Assembly (NCBI GenBank): GCA_013368375.1
Contig: JAACJP010000014.1
Span: 124,001-188,000, forward strand
From: Tricholomella constricta
Taxonomy: Eukaryota > Basidiomycota > Agaricomycetes > Agaricales > Lyophyllaceae
Direction of reading: 5' to 3'
DNA: 64,000 bases
Shown: positions 11,256 to 23,470 of the stretch, piece by piece
Numbering within the stretch: position 1 is the stretch's first letter
How the letters are laid out: every line of letters starts with the position of its first letter
The notes under the pieces: generated by a model
Seen by the model: only the letters and a program-made list of their open reading frames with translations
Database searches by the model: none
Told to the model about the DNA's origin: nothing
Program-made: the position numbers and the translations under genes

Positions 11256-11932
11256 ATTGTTATGCGCGGTGAGTGTCAGGTGTGTTGTTGTACCATTGGA
11301 TGGAAGGCTGATTTCATTTAGGTGTGCTCGAGATTGGTGCTGCTGAGCTCAGTGGCCGATATTCCGTTGCTCTCTGCAACCGCTAACTTATCACTTTAAC
11401 TCTTTGACTAATTTCTGTGGAACGATAGAATTTCCACAATTATATGTAAGGCCCCCATCTATTACTTTTTTGACTGGAAGCCTCTATGCATGGACCGACC
11501 TCTGAGGTGTAACTCCGACCCTTATCGCATGCTTTCTCCCCTGCTCTCAGTGTATATGCCACCGTTGTTCGTGCTGCGCGCATCTTCTTCTGGAACTGTG
11601 CTGCCTGACCGCTAGAACGCATACATGATTTGGTGACAACGCAAAGAAGCAGCTCAGCAAATCGCAGAATCTAAATTATCGCCGCAGGCGCCCGAGCTAT
11701 TTGTCCATGTGCTCTCACGCATGCATTGCAGCAAGGATCTGAGGAGGGCGCGGATGTGTTCCCACTTCACCCCCACAACAAAATGGCGGCCCGGCCATGT
11801 TAGGCTTCTCTTCTCTGAGCTCTTCTCGCCGCCTGACCAGAGGAGTCCTTCTATGCCCGGTCCGGTAGAGTTCGGAGAGTCATATAACACACCCATGTTC
11901 ACAATTTCTACCTCACCCATCTTTTTCGAAAA
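11256..11932. other. Intergenic
   Basis: 677 bp between the carbonic anhydrase stop and the GH51 relic start. It probably contains the carbonic anhydrase 3' UTR and the old GH51 promoter. No gene or repeat seen. Confidence 0.4.
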
Positions 11933-14233
11933 ATGGCTCGGATCCGGATGCTCTCATCGCTCTGCACCTTGCTGTTACAGCTTTCGGCGTTCCCGGGGAC
12001 CTTCGCGGCGACTACTACTATCACGATCGGGGGAACTGCAAGCCATGCGATGCCGAAAACTCTGTGTAGGCGTCTCTGCACTTATCTGACATATGAAGTG
12101 ATGTATTGAGTTGGTGTGCTTTAAATGGTCAGATGTTTGAGGTAGGTGTATCAAAGCATTCCTGAAAGCATGCTCGTTCATGATATCGAAATTCGCAGGA
12201 CATCAGCGTAAGTAGCTTCATATTTCGCAGTTCATGGAGATCGCTGATAAACAGAGCGGAGACGGAGGGCTCTATGCAGAATGTCTGTATATGGATAATT
12301 CTTTTTGAACGATCGCTTCATCACTATCTGTTTATTTTTCCTACCAGTGCTGCAAAATCGCGCATTCCAGAAGGTCACACCGAGTAGGCAGTTCGATTTT
12401 GCCATTTTTCTTGGTATTCTGATCACCGTGCATCCTTCTAGACACCAGTGCAGCAATTCTCGCATGGCATCCCATCAATGACGCGTCTCTGGTTGTCATT
12501 GCAAGGTCACAATCCCTCTCTTCTGCTCTCACAAATCTCCTCCGCGTTACTTTTCCTTCCGATGCAAGCGGTGCAGTTGGTTTTGGTAATGAAGGCTTCT
12601 GGGATACGGCCTTCGTTAACTCTCATGCATTGCGCCTGCCTGAATTCGATTGACTTCGCCTAGGGATCAATGTCAACTCGTCCTGGACCTACGCCGCCTC
12701 CTTCTATTACCAATTTCCCTCTGCCACTGATAAGAACGTCACGTTTACCGTTGGCCCCCAGACTTCTACAGGAACGCAACTTGCGTCCTCTTCGTTGACT
12801 GTCTCTGCCGCGCAAACTACATGGAAACAATTGAAAACTACGTTGACTCCTGACGTCAGTCATCTGTCGACAGCAAATAATTTCACTGTTACTTTGGATG
12901 CTGCTGAAGCTGCCGGGCTCAAAATCGATTTCTCCCTCTTGTCCCTATTCCCGCCTACATTTAACGGGAGGGAAAATGGGCTCAGGATTGACATCGTTGA
13001 AGTCAGTATTAGTTTTCTTTGGACTATCTGCTATACCGACAGTGCCTTTCGAGACACTCGCTGAGATGAAACCAGCATTCTTCCGCTTCCAATTCGTTCT
13101 TCTATGACAGTTTTGCTATGGGCGATCCTTGTCAATGTATAGGCTTGGTTCTAACGTGAGTCTTGAAACTACATGGATCTAGCGCGACGGCACGACATAC
13201 TTCGAAGTACCCTCTCACTTCCCTTGGCCCCCAAGCAGCAGCTGACATAGCGCTAGGGTGAATATGCGACAATCTCGACCAATTCAAGCAACATGTTTGG
13301 AACGCCTGCAACTGGCGTCTCGTGTTCCCTACGGTTCGAAGTAAGCTCTTTGTGGAAATTCTGTGTAGAATTACATGTCTATGTCCTCAGGTGCTGTCGG
13401 CGAGGCCGCCTTTATGACTGGATTGGAACGTAACGCAGATATCGTGTAGGAAAATGTACCTCGAAAATCGAGGTCACATTTTAATGGGCGTTCAGGTTCG
13501 CTGCGGCTTACGCACCGCGATTGGAGGTATGTGTGATTCTGCTTGCGAATGTCCAATTAGTACTCATCTATTCACTCACCCTCAGCACGTTTCGAACTCA
13601 CAATGGGTATGAGCACCGTTGCTAACTTTACGCCGAACCAAATCGTCCTCATCTCGCAATAGACGCCCAACCTCATCAGCTTTGAGTCAGTATCAATGAA
13701 CATCTTCCAACTCGATGTATACATAATATTTGATGCTACAGCTCCGATACTATCTATCGTTCTGCCAGTTTTTATGTGCAAAAGGTTCGTTGCATCCCTA
13801 TTCGTTTTCTAAATTTCAATGTAATGCGTGTCCTCGTCGTAGATGTTCAGCATTAACAAAGGGGATGAATATCTACCAAGCACGTTACCAACTCCTAGCG
13901 GAAACTTATTCTGGAGTGTAACACGCAGGACCTCTACGAATGAGATCATCATCAAGGCAAGTCTTAGTATAGTCGGCGTCACGTCTAGCCAGCATTCACA
14001 ACATCCCTGGATAGGTCTCCAATAATGCGGCGACGACAGCTGATCTGTCTTTCATCTTGCCACCGAGTGTCGCAGTCGCAAACGTCGCAGCGGCGGATAT
14101 TTTGACAGGCCCGGCAACTCCGAACCTGATAATACCCTACACAATCACGATCCCAGCTGGACAAGTGTTCAAATACACCGCTCCTGCGCTTAGCGTCAAT
14201 ATCCTGAAACTGTCAGCAGAACGAAGGGCGTGA
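11933..14233 (+). pseudogene. GH51 alpha-L-arabinofuranosidase, inactivated
   Basis: A secreted GH51 enzyme (arabinose release from plant arabinan/arabinoxylan) that no longer encodes a working protein. It starts with a signal peptide (MARIRMLSSLCTLLLQLSAF) and keeps many family blocks in order: SGDGGLYAE, LQNRAFQ, GAVGFGNEGFW, SWTYAASFYYQFP, EMKPAFFRF, TTYFEGEYATISTNSSNMFG, AVGEAAFMTGLERNADIV, FWSVTRRTS and a C-terminal domain ending LSAERRA. Lesions: the acceptor before the MFE exon reads AAATGG; the donor at 12604 is AT instead of GT; at about 13090 the sequence jumps from FFRF to the NSFFYDS block, deleting roughly 240 residues with the acid/base Glu region; one base is missing near 13315; other splice sites are doubtful. 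The GEYA nucleophile block remains. Two terminal introns look intact, so decay is fairly recent. Confidence 0.88.
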
Positions 14234-14449
14234 GGGATTATGAATCCGAATCCCTGTGTTGACTAAGAGGCTTGGTGAAACTTTGATCGGTAATTCAAGT
14301 GTACGAAGTAGCCCAAATCCATCACCAGTTCATCATATGAGTCCAAACAGAAGGCAAGAAATACAATATATTACACCCATCAAGACACTGCGTACAGCGA
14401 TGTAAAATATCGTCCATGAAAGACAACATGAGCACTCATTTGGGTGTCT

Positions 14450-14911
14450 TCAAGGTCCAGCGCTTGTGGCCCCATAATAAGGGGCCTGGGGTTGGGGTTG
14501 AGCAATGCCGTGGTATAAAGGTTCGTATTGTCCGTTTCCAACATCTGGTTGGGTCGTTAGATGAAGTAAGATATTGGACGAGTAAAACGCACATTGGAAG
14601 CCACCATCGCCGTAGCGCTCCTCCGCTTGTATCTTCTTATAGATGAGCCAGAAAGCGTGTATGTGGCCGGGAAGATAACCGAGACTATAAGAAAGTTAGA
14701 AACGACCATCTGGCACAATGTTAGAACACATACATGGTTAAGCATATGTTGATGAGGAGGTCGCAGCTGCATCCTGTAACGATCGCTGCGGCTGCAGGGG
14801 GGAAGAGAATCGCAACCTGAGCGTTAATTTGTTGTCAATGCTACAGACTATCGATATATAGGTATATATCGGACGTACAAGAATGAGAATAACGTCGGAA
14901 GTCCTAACCAT
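14450..14911 (-). CDS. PMP3: Plasma-membrane proteolipid Pmp3 (UPF0057 family)
   Basis: Small hydrophobic proteolipid that in yeast modulates plasma-membrane potential and salt tolerance. Exons 14879-14911, 14734-14816, 14593-14684 and 14450-14544 give 100 residues. The family core is clear: AILFPPAAAAIVTGCSCDLL as the first helix, NICLTILGYLPGHIHAFWLI as the second, then YKKIQAEERYGDGGFQ. The tail is Gln/Pro/Tyr-rich (PQPQAPYYGATSAGP), longer than the 55-residue yeast protein and typical of the extended fungal form. The first exon is 33 nt. The neighbouring GH51 relic is convergent, with ends 216 bp apart. Confidence 0.93.
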
Positions 14912-15791
14912 GGTGGTAATTGAAGAGAAAGTCTTGTGCGATGTAGCGACTGCGATGGGGGTTACATCATCCGGGAAATGTCACCTGACTAGGAGTTGAA
15001 GGCACGTGCGACGCAGGACCGCGGATGAAGAAAAGAGAGCAAAGTGCTTCCACCTCGGCTTTCAATAAAAAAAAAAATACATGAGGCCTGAGGTAAAGCT
15101 GATCCATATCAGATGAATCCCAGTCACACCTGTAAGGCTATTACGGCAAAGTCCCGGAGGATTCTCCATGTGCCTATTTCATGTCAATGTCATCGTCATT
15201 CACGTATTTCAGGGCAGACTACGATAGGAGGTGGAAAGTGGCGTCTACAGAAAGTACCCTGGATAAGACCGGGATAATATGTTTATGCCTGGGCTCAAAC
15301 CATTTGTGCCCGATGCTCGAACTGGCTCTAACGATCGATCACCCACGATAGATACTGAGTGACTTCCCGTAAGAACCTGGAAATATCTGAAAATTGAAAC
15401 TGGTTGGCGACAACATAAGCGAAGAGATCCCATCACGCCGATCGAGTCTGGAGGGCCTTTTCTGTTCTGCAGAGGGGTCGGGACTCGGGAGGCCTCTGCA
15501 GACTGATTTCAGGCGCTTGACGACGGACATCCTTCTTATTGGGGCTCCGGCATCTCGGCTCATAAGGCTTTCTGCAACTAGAATTTTCTGAATCGTTGTC
15601 AGACTTTTACGGGAAGTCACCCACTTAGGAGAGCCGAAAGACCAGGCCTATACGCTTGGAGGCTTACAGAAAACCACTTTGATGATTTTGCATATTCCGT
15701 GTAAATAAGCATACAAGTTATTTGACCTTTAGATAAAGTGTCCCGATTGTACAACAATGCTCATACATATAATAAATACTGACGGTCCGAA
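14912..15791. other. Intergenic between PMP3 promoter and G-alpha 3' end
   Basis: 880 bp holding the PMP3 promoter and the G-alpha 3' flank. A poly-A run lies at about 15067-15078 and a CACGTG palindrome near 15003. Open frames of up to 93 codons here do not look coding. Confidence 0.4.
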
Positions 15792-17785
15792 TTATAGGAT
15801 GTTACTGTGCGATAGGACTTTGACAATGATAACTTCATGAACTGAGCAGCGAGGTCAGCCAATCCGCCGAGGAAATGTAAGGGGACTTACTCCGGTCTAT
15901 AACAGAAGATGTAGCTTTAGTATCCTGTTGGGAGCATCAGCAGATGGTAATCTCCTTGCGAGAGAGAGAGTGAAACTGACGATCGCGCAAGTCAAATGAG
16001 AGTGGACCTTGCGTTTCTTCGGGGTATGCTTTTGATGCAGATTGATAAATATATCCAATAAAACTATGTCAACGTTAGTCTTCTCTCTTCTCCCAACCTA
16101 ATAATGAAGACAACAACACACATTTGGCCACCAGTTTCGTTTCATTTGGCTTCCCAGCAAAAGATTTGACATAATTCGAGAATTTGACACCAGATCGAAG
16201 CTTACGGTCCAAGATGTCAAGTTTATTGAGGAAAAGGATCAGCTCAACCGATGCCAGAAGTTTGTTGCTGCAGATCAGCTGCCAAAGCTTCAGAGAGTCC
16301 GTCTGAGATTCAAAGTATCGATATAGATGTTCCCGAGGGAGATTAGAGTCGACAACGCACCAGCCGGTTGACGCTCTCATCTTCCGCTAAAACCTGATTG
16401 AATGCCGACAAGGGAGCCATGAATATGATGGTGTTGACTGTTATCGGTTGTCAAGTGCAAAATCCTTCCATAAATGGTTGATTATAGCGTACCATCATCA
16501 AAGTACTGCGCCCAAGCAGCTGGCAAAGAGAGTTCTCTTTCAAAATTCACTCATAGGAGGACGAAAAGAAATTGTTACCTCGCTGGCTTCTACTTCCTCC
16601 CACGTCGTAGATGATCCATTCTTTTGTGCTGTCGGTCGCTGGGCTTGTTGATTTCTGCATGTTCGCTCGGATAGAAAGGACTACACACCAGATTCGACGT
16701 TAATTCGATGTTCCTCCGGTCCAATCGTTGTCACTCTTGCACGTAAGATGTCACCTGCACAGATTGTCAACGTTCATTCAATTAATAATCGCGCAGCACT
16801 CACCTGGGGTTGGCGTGTAGTCGTCGCGGGTGATCCGTTTGATATCGTCCAAGAAACTGAATCAAACCCAGAGTCAACACTCACAGCGCTTGGAAACACA
16901 AAGCCCGTCACTGACAAGCCAGGTTGTTCCTGAAGTGAGATTTCTTGACTTCTCAAACCTTCCTGCACATCCGGATCATTCCACAACCTGGTCATATCTG
17001 CCGCACACGCAGCCAATATTCGTCGGTTCGCGTCGTCCGACTTTCCAGCACTCCTAGAGCCACCGGCCACCTGCCGTCGACCCATGAGAAGACCCTTCCA
17101 TCCAGAACTCGAGCGAACTGCGATCTCGGAAGCCTTTGCTGGATTGTAGGCTAGCACATCGGGAATGATAGGAGACGATGATCCTCCTGAGATAATTTTG
17201 GTCAAACTAGCTTCCACTTCGCGTAAGGGAGCCAGCCCTATACATAGTCGGCGGAGGTCGCCGCTTAAGGAATACAGAATTTGGTTTGATGTGGAATCCC
17301 GGAAACTGCCTGCCAGAAAGTTGAGGATGAAATTGATTGACCGCACGAGGTTAAGATGTATGATTGGTCGCCAAATTGCAGCCTGAAAGTCATATGAGAA
17401 ATGTCAACGCAAGAGCCCATCCACATGAACAAAGACGCGTGTACCTCTGCCCCAAAGGCCTTGGGTGAGAAGTGGAGCTGAAAATTCTTCAGGATGGTGG
17501 ACTTCCCTGACTCTGCTTGACCTTTTGAAAGATGGAGAACGTAAGATCGCACGACGACAGGACAGCGACAGACATGGGAACGAGCGTACCTAGTAGTAGG
17601 AGCTTTGCGTGAGGACCTCGTTTTCTGTACTCCTTCTCCGCGACAAGGCTCCTATCGATGGAATCACTGACCCTCTGTGCCTCCTCTTCTGCAGAGATGC
17701 GCACAGCACGCGCCTCCTCAGACTCGTCAGGGGGGAGTGGAGGCGGCCAGACTGGCTTCGAAACGGACGTTCTGACCTTGAGCAT
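15792..17785 (-). CDS. Divergent heterotrimeric G-protein alpha subunit
   Basis: Twelve exons in phase (17590-17785, 17445-17521, 16916-17382, 16804-16856, 16689-16754, 16579-16638, 16493-16519, 16361-16437, 16122-16302, 15981-16063, 15891-15924, 15792-15841) give 456 residues. The G1 P-loop is GQAESGKST, switch I has DILRARVTT, G4 is FLNKLD and G5 is TCAID, so nucleotide binding looks intact. Switch II reads DVGGSRSQR where classical subunits have DVGGQ, so the GTPase-catalytic glutamine is serine. There is no N-terminal Gly for myristoylation; the N-terminus is a 60-residue acidic region. The helical domain has an extra Gly/Ser/Arg-rich insert (LLMGRRQVAGGSRSAG), making the protein about 100 residues longer than usual. 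It fits the expanded, divergent G-alpha set of mushrooms and probably acts in membrane signalling with altered hydrolysis. Confidence 0.92.
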
Positions 17786-18794
17786 GGGTGGGGGAGGCAC
17801 AAGCGTGTTGTGAGTGTTGGAAAGGACCTATTTAATATGGCTCACTATAATAGCACGCGCACAGTTTCATATTCAAGTTCTCCTTTGAGGGCAATTCTGC
17901 GATCAACAGTCAACGCCACCGTGGCCCTGCCTAGCCTCCTTATGAAATCTGTGGGTCGGCATCCTAAAGGAGGTGATCGATTTTTGTCGGTCGCCCAAAC
18001 TCCGGTGGGACCCTGATCTCAGGCCAGGGCGGCAAGGTCACATAAGAGATGAGTTCCTCCTAGACTGCAGGACTGCGTACTTACTGCAAGTCCTGACATG
18101 CACGACAATGGTTATGAGGAGTTGTTCTGGGCGCCTCGAATTCAAATTGAGATTCTAAGTATATCATGCGGCCGCCATCACTATGCTCATGCCGTACCCT
18201 TCCGTACAACATCCGTGATATCGATGCGACGATATGCATAAATACCTCACACGGGTGTGTGGAGAAAGAGAGATCCTGAAAGACCCCATCGATTACGATT
18301 TCCTTGATCGCGATCATCCACGATCGTAAAGGCAATCTGCCTCCGTGCCTGTATAAAACTTGTGTTAATGAAATCGTTGTGCGTCGTTGCCGCAGACCCC
18401 TAAGGAGTCTCGCAAAAGCAGGTAGTCGCACGTACTATCTTGACACCAAAGTGACTCACGATCCAGATTCCTCCCGGATGAATTGTATTTGGTGGTGTCC
18501 AATACGGAGCGCTGCGGGTGCAGCAAGAAGCAGGTGAAAGGGGAATAAGCGACAATAGAAAGACAGTCAAGGTAGAACACGACAAAGGGAAGAATAATAT
18601 GTATCTTGCAAATAGTACGATCCCAAGAACGATGTGGCGGCGAAATCAGGATGGTGGCGACGTCAGAAGGATGGATCAGATTATCGAGGGAGTCGTATCA
18701 TATGTGTGTATAATGTGTATGTAAATTGTTCAAGAGAAAAAATCGCTCGAACTGGCTGTAGTTTCGAAGATTGCATGCAAATAAAACGAACCTC
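17786..18794. other. Intergenic, upstream of G-alpha
   Basis: 1.0 kb between the G-alpha ATG and the LARP stop, both minus strand. It presumably holds the G-alpha promoter and the LARP 3' UTR. No exon chain found on either strand. Confidence 0.4.
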
Positions 18795-21700
18795 TCAAGC
18801 GCGCCTCTCAAGAGACCACGGGGTCGATCCCTCTTCTTCACGAGTCATGACGAAAACGACATCCTCTTCTTCGTCATCGTCTACCTCCGCATCACCGTCG
18901 CCTTCCCCTTCCTGTTCACCCTCAGCCATCGGAACGGAACGCTCGACGCCCTGCCGAGTGATCTCCCCGTGATAAATACGGCCATGTGGTTCGCCGTATC
19001 CACGTTCTATGCTGCTTGGCGCTGCATCTGGCAAAACGAACTGCTCCCAGCTGGCCATGCGCACCCACTCGTCCTGCACCTGCACTACGCTGGAGAGCAT
19101 GAGCACATCACGCACAAGCTGGATGTCCATCGTCAGCTGCCTCACGCGATTGAATGACGCAATCAGCGCTATGGGCACCCAGCCACGTGAATCCATCTGT
19201 CCCAAAATACAATCAGTATACGAGGTGGGTAGGCGATATGGGTGTCGCTGGAGATGACCCACCTGCCGTCGTAAAAAGAAGTCCTGCGCCATGTTTTGAG
19301 GGCTGAGGTAATATTCGAGCTGACCGAGGAGGTACCATCGCGTCGGATCTAGGGGGAAAGAGATAGGGGAAACAGGCACCGGGACCGGTGGTGCGGGATG
19401 CGAGGGCGGGGCAGCAGGCATGGGCGGCCCATACGTCTCGAAGCCGGTTGGAATGTAAGTCGTCAGATTCAAATTTGGGCGTTGCGGGTAGAACCCATTC
19501 GTCATGTCGCCCATGGAATTTACCATGGGCTGGAAGTGCCCCGACGGCGGTGTCACTGTGAATGGGGGCAGGCGCTGGTGCGGAGGAGGCTGAAATCCAC
19601 CCACTCCGCCACGACGACCAAACCCTCGCCCAAATCCATTCATCCCACGCCCTCTGCGCACATACCCCCGCCCCTCTCCACCGCGGTCGTGGCCGCCGTA
19701 CCCACCAACATATCCACCCCCGCGCCTAGGCCGGACCGGCACTTCCATATCCCGCTTGTCCTTGTACCGGTAGTCTCTATCCTTCTCGCGCTCCGGTCCC
19801 ATATTGGTCTTTTCATGCTCTGCATCTGGACCTTGCCCCTGTGCTCCGTCAGGTGGTGATACCGAGCCGCGCGAGCCCGACCCAAAACCGTACCCATAAT
19901 CCTTCACCTCGAATGCATCCGCGTCCCCGCTATCCACACCTCCAGTCGGCGGAACAGAGACTGACAGCTGTTGCAGCCGCAACTGAAGCTGACGCGGAGA
20001 TGACCCAGTCGATGCAAACGATGTGCGCAAGGGCGAGTCGAAGCCCGTAATTGATGGCAGGATCGGCGGCAGCACGTTGGTGTTGTCGATCTTCCCCTGT
20101 TCCTTGGCTTCCTTCGACACAGGCACGACCTCAACCTGAAGCGTCGAATCCGGCTCATCGCCATGCACGCTCGTCGCCGTCCCAAACTCCCACTTCGCGG
20201 CGTCTTTGAGGTCCTTCGTTGCGTCAGTCAGATCGATCACCTTAACCCTTGCCAGCGCGCCCGCCAGGTCTTCTTTCACCTCCGCCAGCCCTTCCTCAGT
20301 TGCCGTCCGGCTCCTCTTCCCCGATTGTGAATGCGCGCGCGATCGCACTCGCGCGGGCCCTATCTCCCCGGGCGCAACGCCAATCGAGAACTTGGCAAAC
20401 GGCTTCTCTCCCTCGCCTGCGGTCGAGCTGGCATCGTCTTCTCCTTTCTCCTCGTGATTTGATCCATTTACCAGGGGCGCCGGGCTCGGACATAGGCTTG
20501 CGATGCTTCCAAATACCACACCTGCCGAGTCCGTGCTTATAATGGGTGGAGAGGGCACAGCTGCTGCAGCCGGTCGGTACCCTGCGACGGGCAATGAGAG
20601 TTCAGGGGGTGGCGGGTGTATTAGTGCAGAGTCCTCCGCTTCTGTTGCACGTCTAGACGTTGTTGCATTGGAGGAATTTGTGTTCGTGGTCGCAGACGGA
20701 CCCCAGCGAGCCCTTTGCTCTCGATCCTGGTGTGTCTGTTGCTGGCGTGGCGGATACGCCGACGCAAAGGGCGGACCATAAAGAGATGGCGGGTGTGATG
20801 GAGGGTATGCTGGGCTGTTGTGCCCCGACCCTGGTTGACTGGAATGGCCGTTCCAGTAGCCGTACGGCTGGGGCTGGCCTCCCGGCGAATGGGCCGGGTA
20901 GTCGTACGGCGGGTACATGGAATATGGAGGGAAGGGATGCTGGTGTTGATGTGGGTGCTGATGTGTGTAGGAAGCTGGTGGGGGGAGCGGTGGGGTACGG
21001 CCTGGGCTGTGGTGGAAGCTCGGGCGTGGTGGGAGTGGGTGCACGGGAAGGGGCATAAAATGTTGTTGCGCGTGAGGGGGTATCGGCGGTGGTTGATTAG
21101 ACATATACTGGGTTTGGGCCATCCCGTTCGCGGATGGCTGTGTTGGGCCTTGCGAGTAGAGAGGAATGGGATATGACATCCCGGGCATCATCCCAGGGCC
21201 ATTGGTACTGCTGCAATTTGTATATACAGGTGCCTGTAGCGCATCGGCTGAACGGATGGGCTGCGGCAGGGGCTGGAGATGTGGCTGTATCTGCAATGAG
21301 GGAGAGCTTGCACCAGAACGAGGGAAATATTTGGAATTGTGCTCAGAAATTCCTGGGCCTCCGTAACCGCTGACGCCCGTGACGGGATCATCCCCTGGCA
21401 GGCGTCTCCCCCTTGGAAACCGCGGGCTAGACTGTAGACTTTCAGAGCGGCTGTGCACACGAGACTGGGCAGTACTCTGGACGTGGTGATTTTGTCCTTG
21501 TCCGGAGCCGGAGCCTTGAGTTGCGTTGTTGTTAAGGTTTCCAGAGCGAGTGTTGGATTTGCGGGAACCCGAGTGCTGGCGAGAGCGAGAGGATTTGGCG
21601 AGGGCGTCTGCTGCGGCTTGGAGTTCTTCAGGCGGTATAGGGACCCATTTCGTTTTTTCGCCTGTTGAGGGATTCAAGGAGAATCACATCACGAACCAGT

Positions 21701-22645
21701 CAGCATGCTTGCAGCAGAGACAAAGTTGAAACAAAAAATTTTGAAGAGTGAGTGATTAACAATGGAATAACAAAGAAATACAGATGGGAAGAAAGACGCA
21801 CCCTTCCGAGACGTGCTTGTTCCTGCAGGTGTTGAATCCGCCTCAAGCGCGGTAGGGCTGCCATTCCCACCCACTTCCTTGGAATCATGGTGCTCCGTTG
21901 ATGTTGTTGTCGTCGTCGGGACTGACCTGCCCACTTCGGGCCAACTCTCGGTATCGATAGGCGGGGGCACAGTCTGTGCACGGACATGATCAATATCCAT
22001 TCTCACAACAAAGGGATCATGATAAACCGGAAGAGTCACGCCATTCGGCGCTGTCTTTGCGCTCGGGCCAAGAGCGGTTTTGGCTGCCGAATCCGTGGGT
22101 GCTTTTAATGACTGGAATTTCGTAGATTGGCGGTCTGCGGGGAAGGCGGGTTTAGGCGGCATGGATATGCTTTGGGGTGCTGGAAGATGCGATTGGGTTG
22201 CGGGCTGTGGCACGGAACGGGCAGCGGCGGCCATCTGTTCCATGCGAAGGCTCCAGACGTTGACCGTGGGGCCTTTGGGGGCGGCAGTGTGGGCTGCGAC
22301 GATAGATAGGGCCTTTGTGGCGAGGTCGTTGGATGGGCGATTCGTGCTATGAGGAGTCTTTGCGTCCGTGGCCTCGATAGTGCGGGGTGTGGGAGGGGGC
22401 GATGCGGGGTTGGCTGTTGGCTCATGCGATGTGAAAGTTACCTCGGCGGGGCTCTGAGCTGGCTTGGATGTGAGCGGAGACGAGTCAAGAGGGTTCGAAT
22501 TGGCATTTGCAGGAGCTGTAATAGACACAGATTGAGCAAGGGTATGGTGGGAGATGGGCGACTTTATGTTCTGTGCTTTCTTGGCACTGTCGGCGTACGA
22601 CAAAGGTGGATTTTTGGGCTGCGAAGAGTTGGACGGCGAAACCAT
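18795..22645 (-). CDS. La-domain RNA-binding protein (LARP family)
   Basis: Exons 21802-22645, 19263-21661 and 18795-19196 (introns 140 and 66 nt) give 1214 residues. The La motif lies at about residues 1053-1125, split by the last intron: LGQLEYYLSPQNMAQDFFLR on one side and MDSRGWVPIALIASFNRVRQ on the other. Such proteins (yeast Slf1/Sro9, LARP1) bind mRNA and ribosomes in the cytoplasm. The long N-terminal part is Ser/Pro/Gln/Tyr-rich and disordered, with an ESWPEVG motif seen in related fungal LARPs, an arginine/glycine-rich stretch (RRGRGMNGFGRGFGRRGG) that could add RNA binding, and an acidic C-terminus. ATG 22645 is preferred; an in-frame ATG at 22933 would add 96 residues with a hydrophobic stretch atypical of the family. 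Confidence 0.9.
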
Positions 22646-23470
22646 TGAGGTGCGAGTAGAAGACACGTTGTGAGCTCCAGATCGCACGATGGGTTCTGAT
22701 GCGTTTGCGATGGCAAATAGTTGGTCGCAACAGACAAACAGCGAAAAGAGCAAGATAAGATACGAGCTGTAATTCAAAGAGAACAAGCGAGGCGAGACGA
22801 ATCTATGGAGAGGTAGCTGGACGGGACGCAGGAAGGGGAGCGGGAGAGGACTGGACGAGTAAAGGTCGAGCAGTCCGCGTCCGAGCCCTGTACTCTTTCC
22901 CACGCCTGTGTCACTCAATTCAATCTCGACCATGGATGAATTAATATCGTAATCACCAAAATTGGGGACTGAGTATGTTCCCCAAGTCCTTCAACATGAA
23001 GGTTCATAAAATGAGAGTATATATCCGCAGGAGTTCGGCGGAGCACACGAAGATGGGAATTCAAGGTATCGTACCTGTCGCCATTTTCAGAAACTCTCCG
23101 CAGCCGACATCGAGATCATAGTCCTTGTGTATGACAGGCAGGGACAAAAGAAGGATGGTCGCTGAACGACTCATCCCTATCCTCATAAGGGTCACATCCG
23201 ACCCGCATCCATTTGCGTCCTCAAAGATCTGTCTTCGCCGATTCAAAAATGTTTTAATTTTCGTAGGTACGCATGGGCCGATTTTTGGACCAGTTCTTCC
23301 GTCCTCATAAGGATCGGTCGGGCTCGTCTGATCTCGGACAGACAGAGAGTGTGCAATCCCGGGAGTATACGTAGTGCGTAGTACTCAAAATTGCCGCTGT
23401 TTGGATTTTGTACGTTGTCGATATCATTTTACGAACAGGTAGATACATAGATATCTGCGAGATTATTTCC
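22646..23470. other. Intergenic, LARP promoter region
   Basis: 825 bp between the LARP start and the stop of the next minus-strand gene. The first 288 bp stay open in the LARP frame and probably include its 5' leader. Nothing else recognised. Confidence 0.4.

Noticed and set aside
22646..22933. Upstream in-frame ATG extending the LARP protein by 96 residues
   Set aside because: The extension has a hydrophobic stretch untypical of LARPs and ATG 22645 starts the familiar Ser-rich N-terminus; treated as 5' leader.
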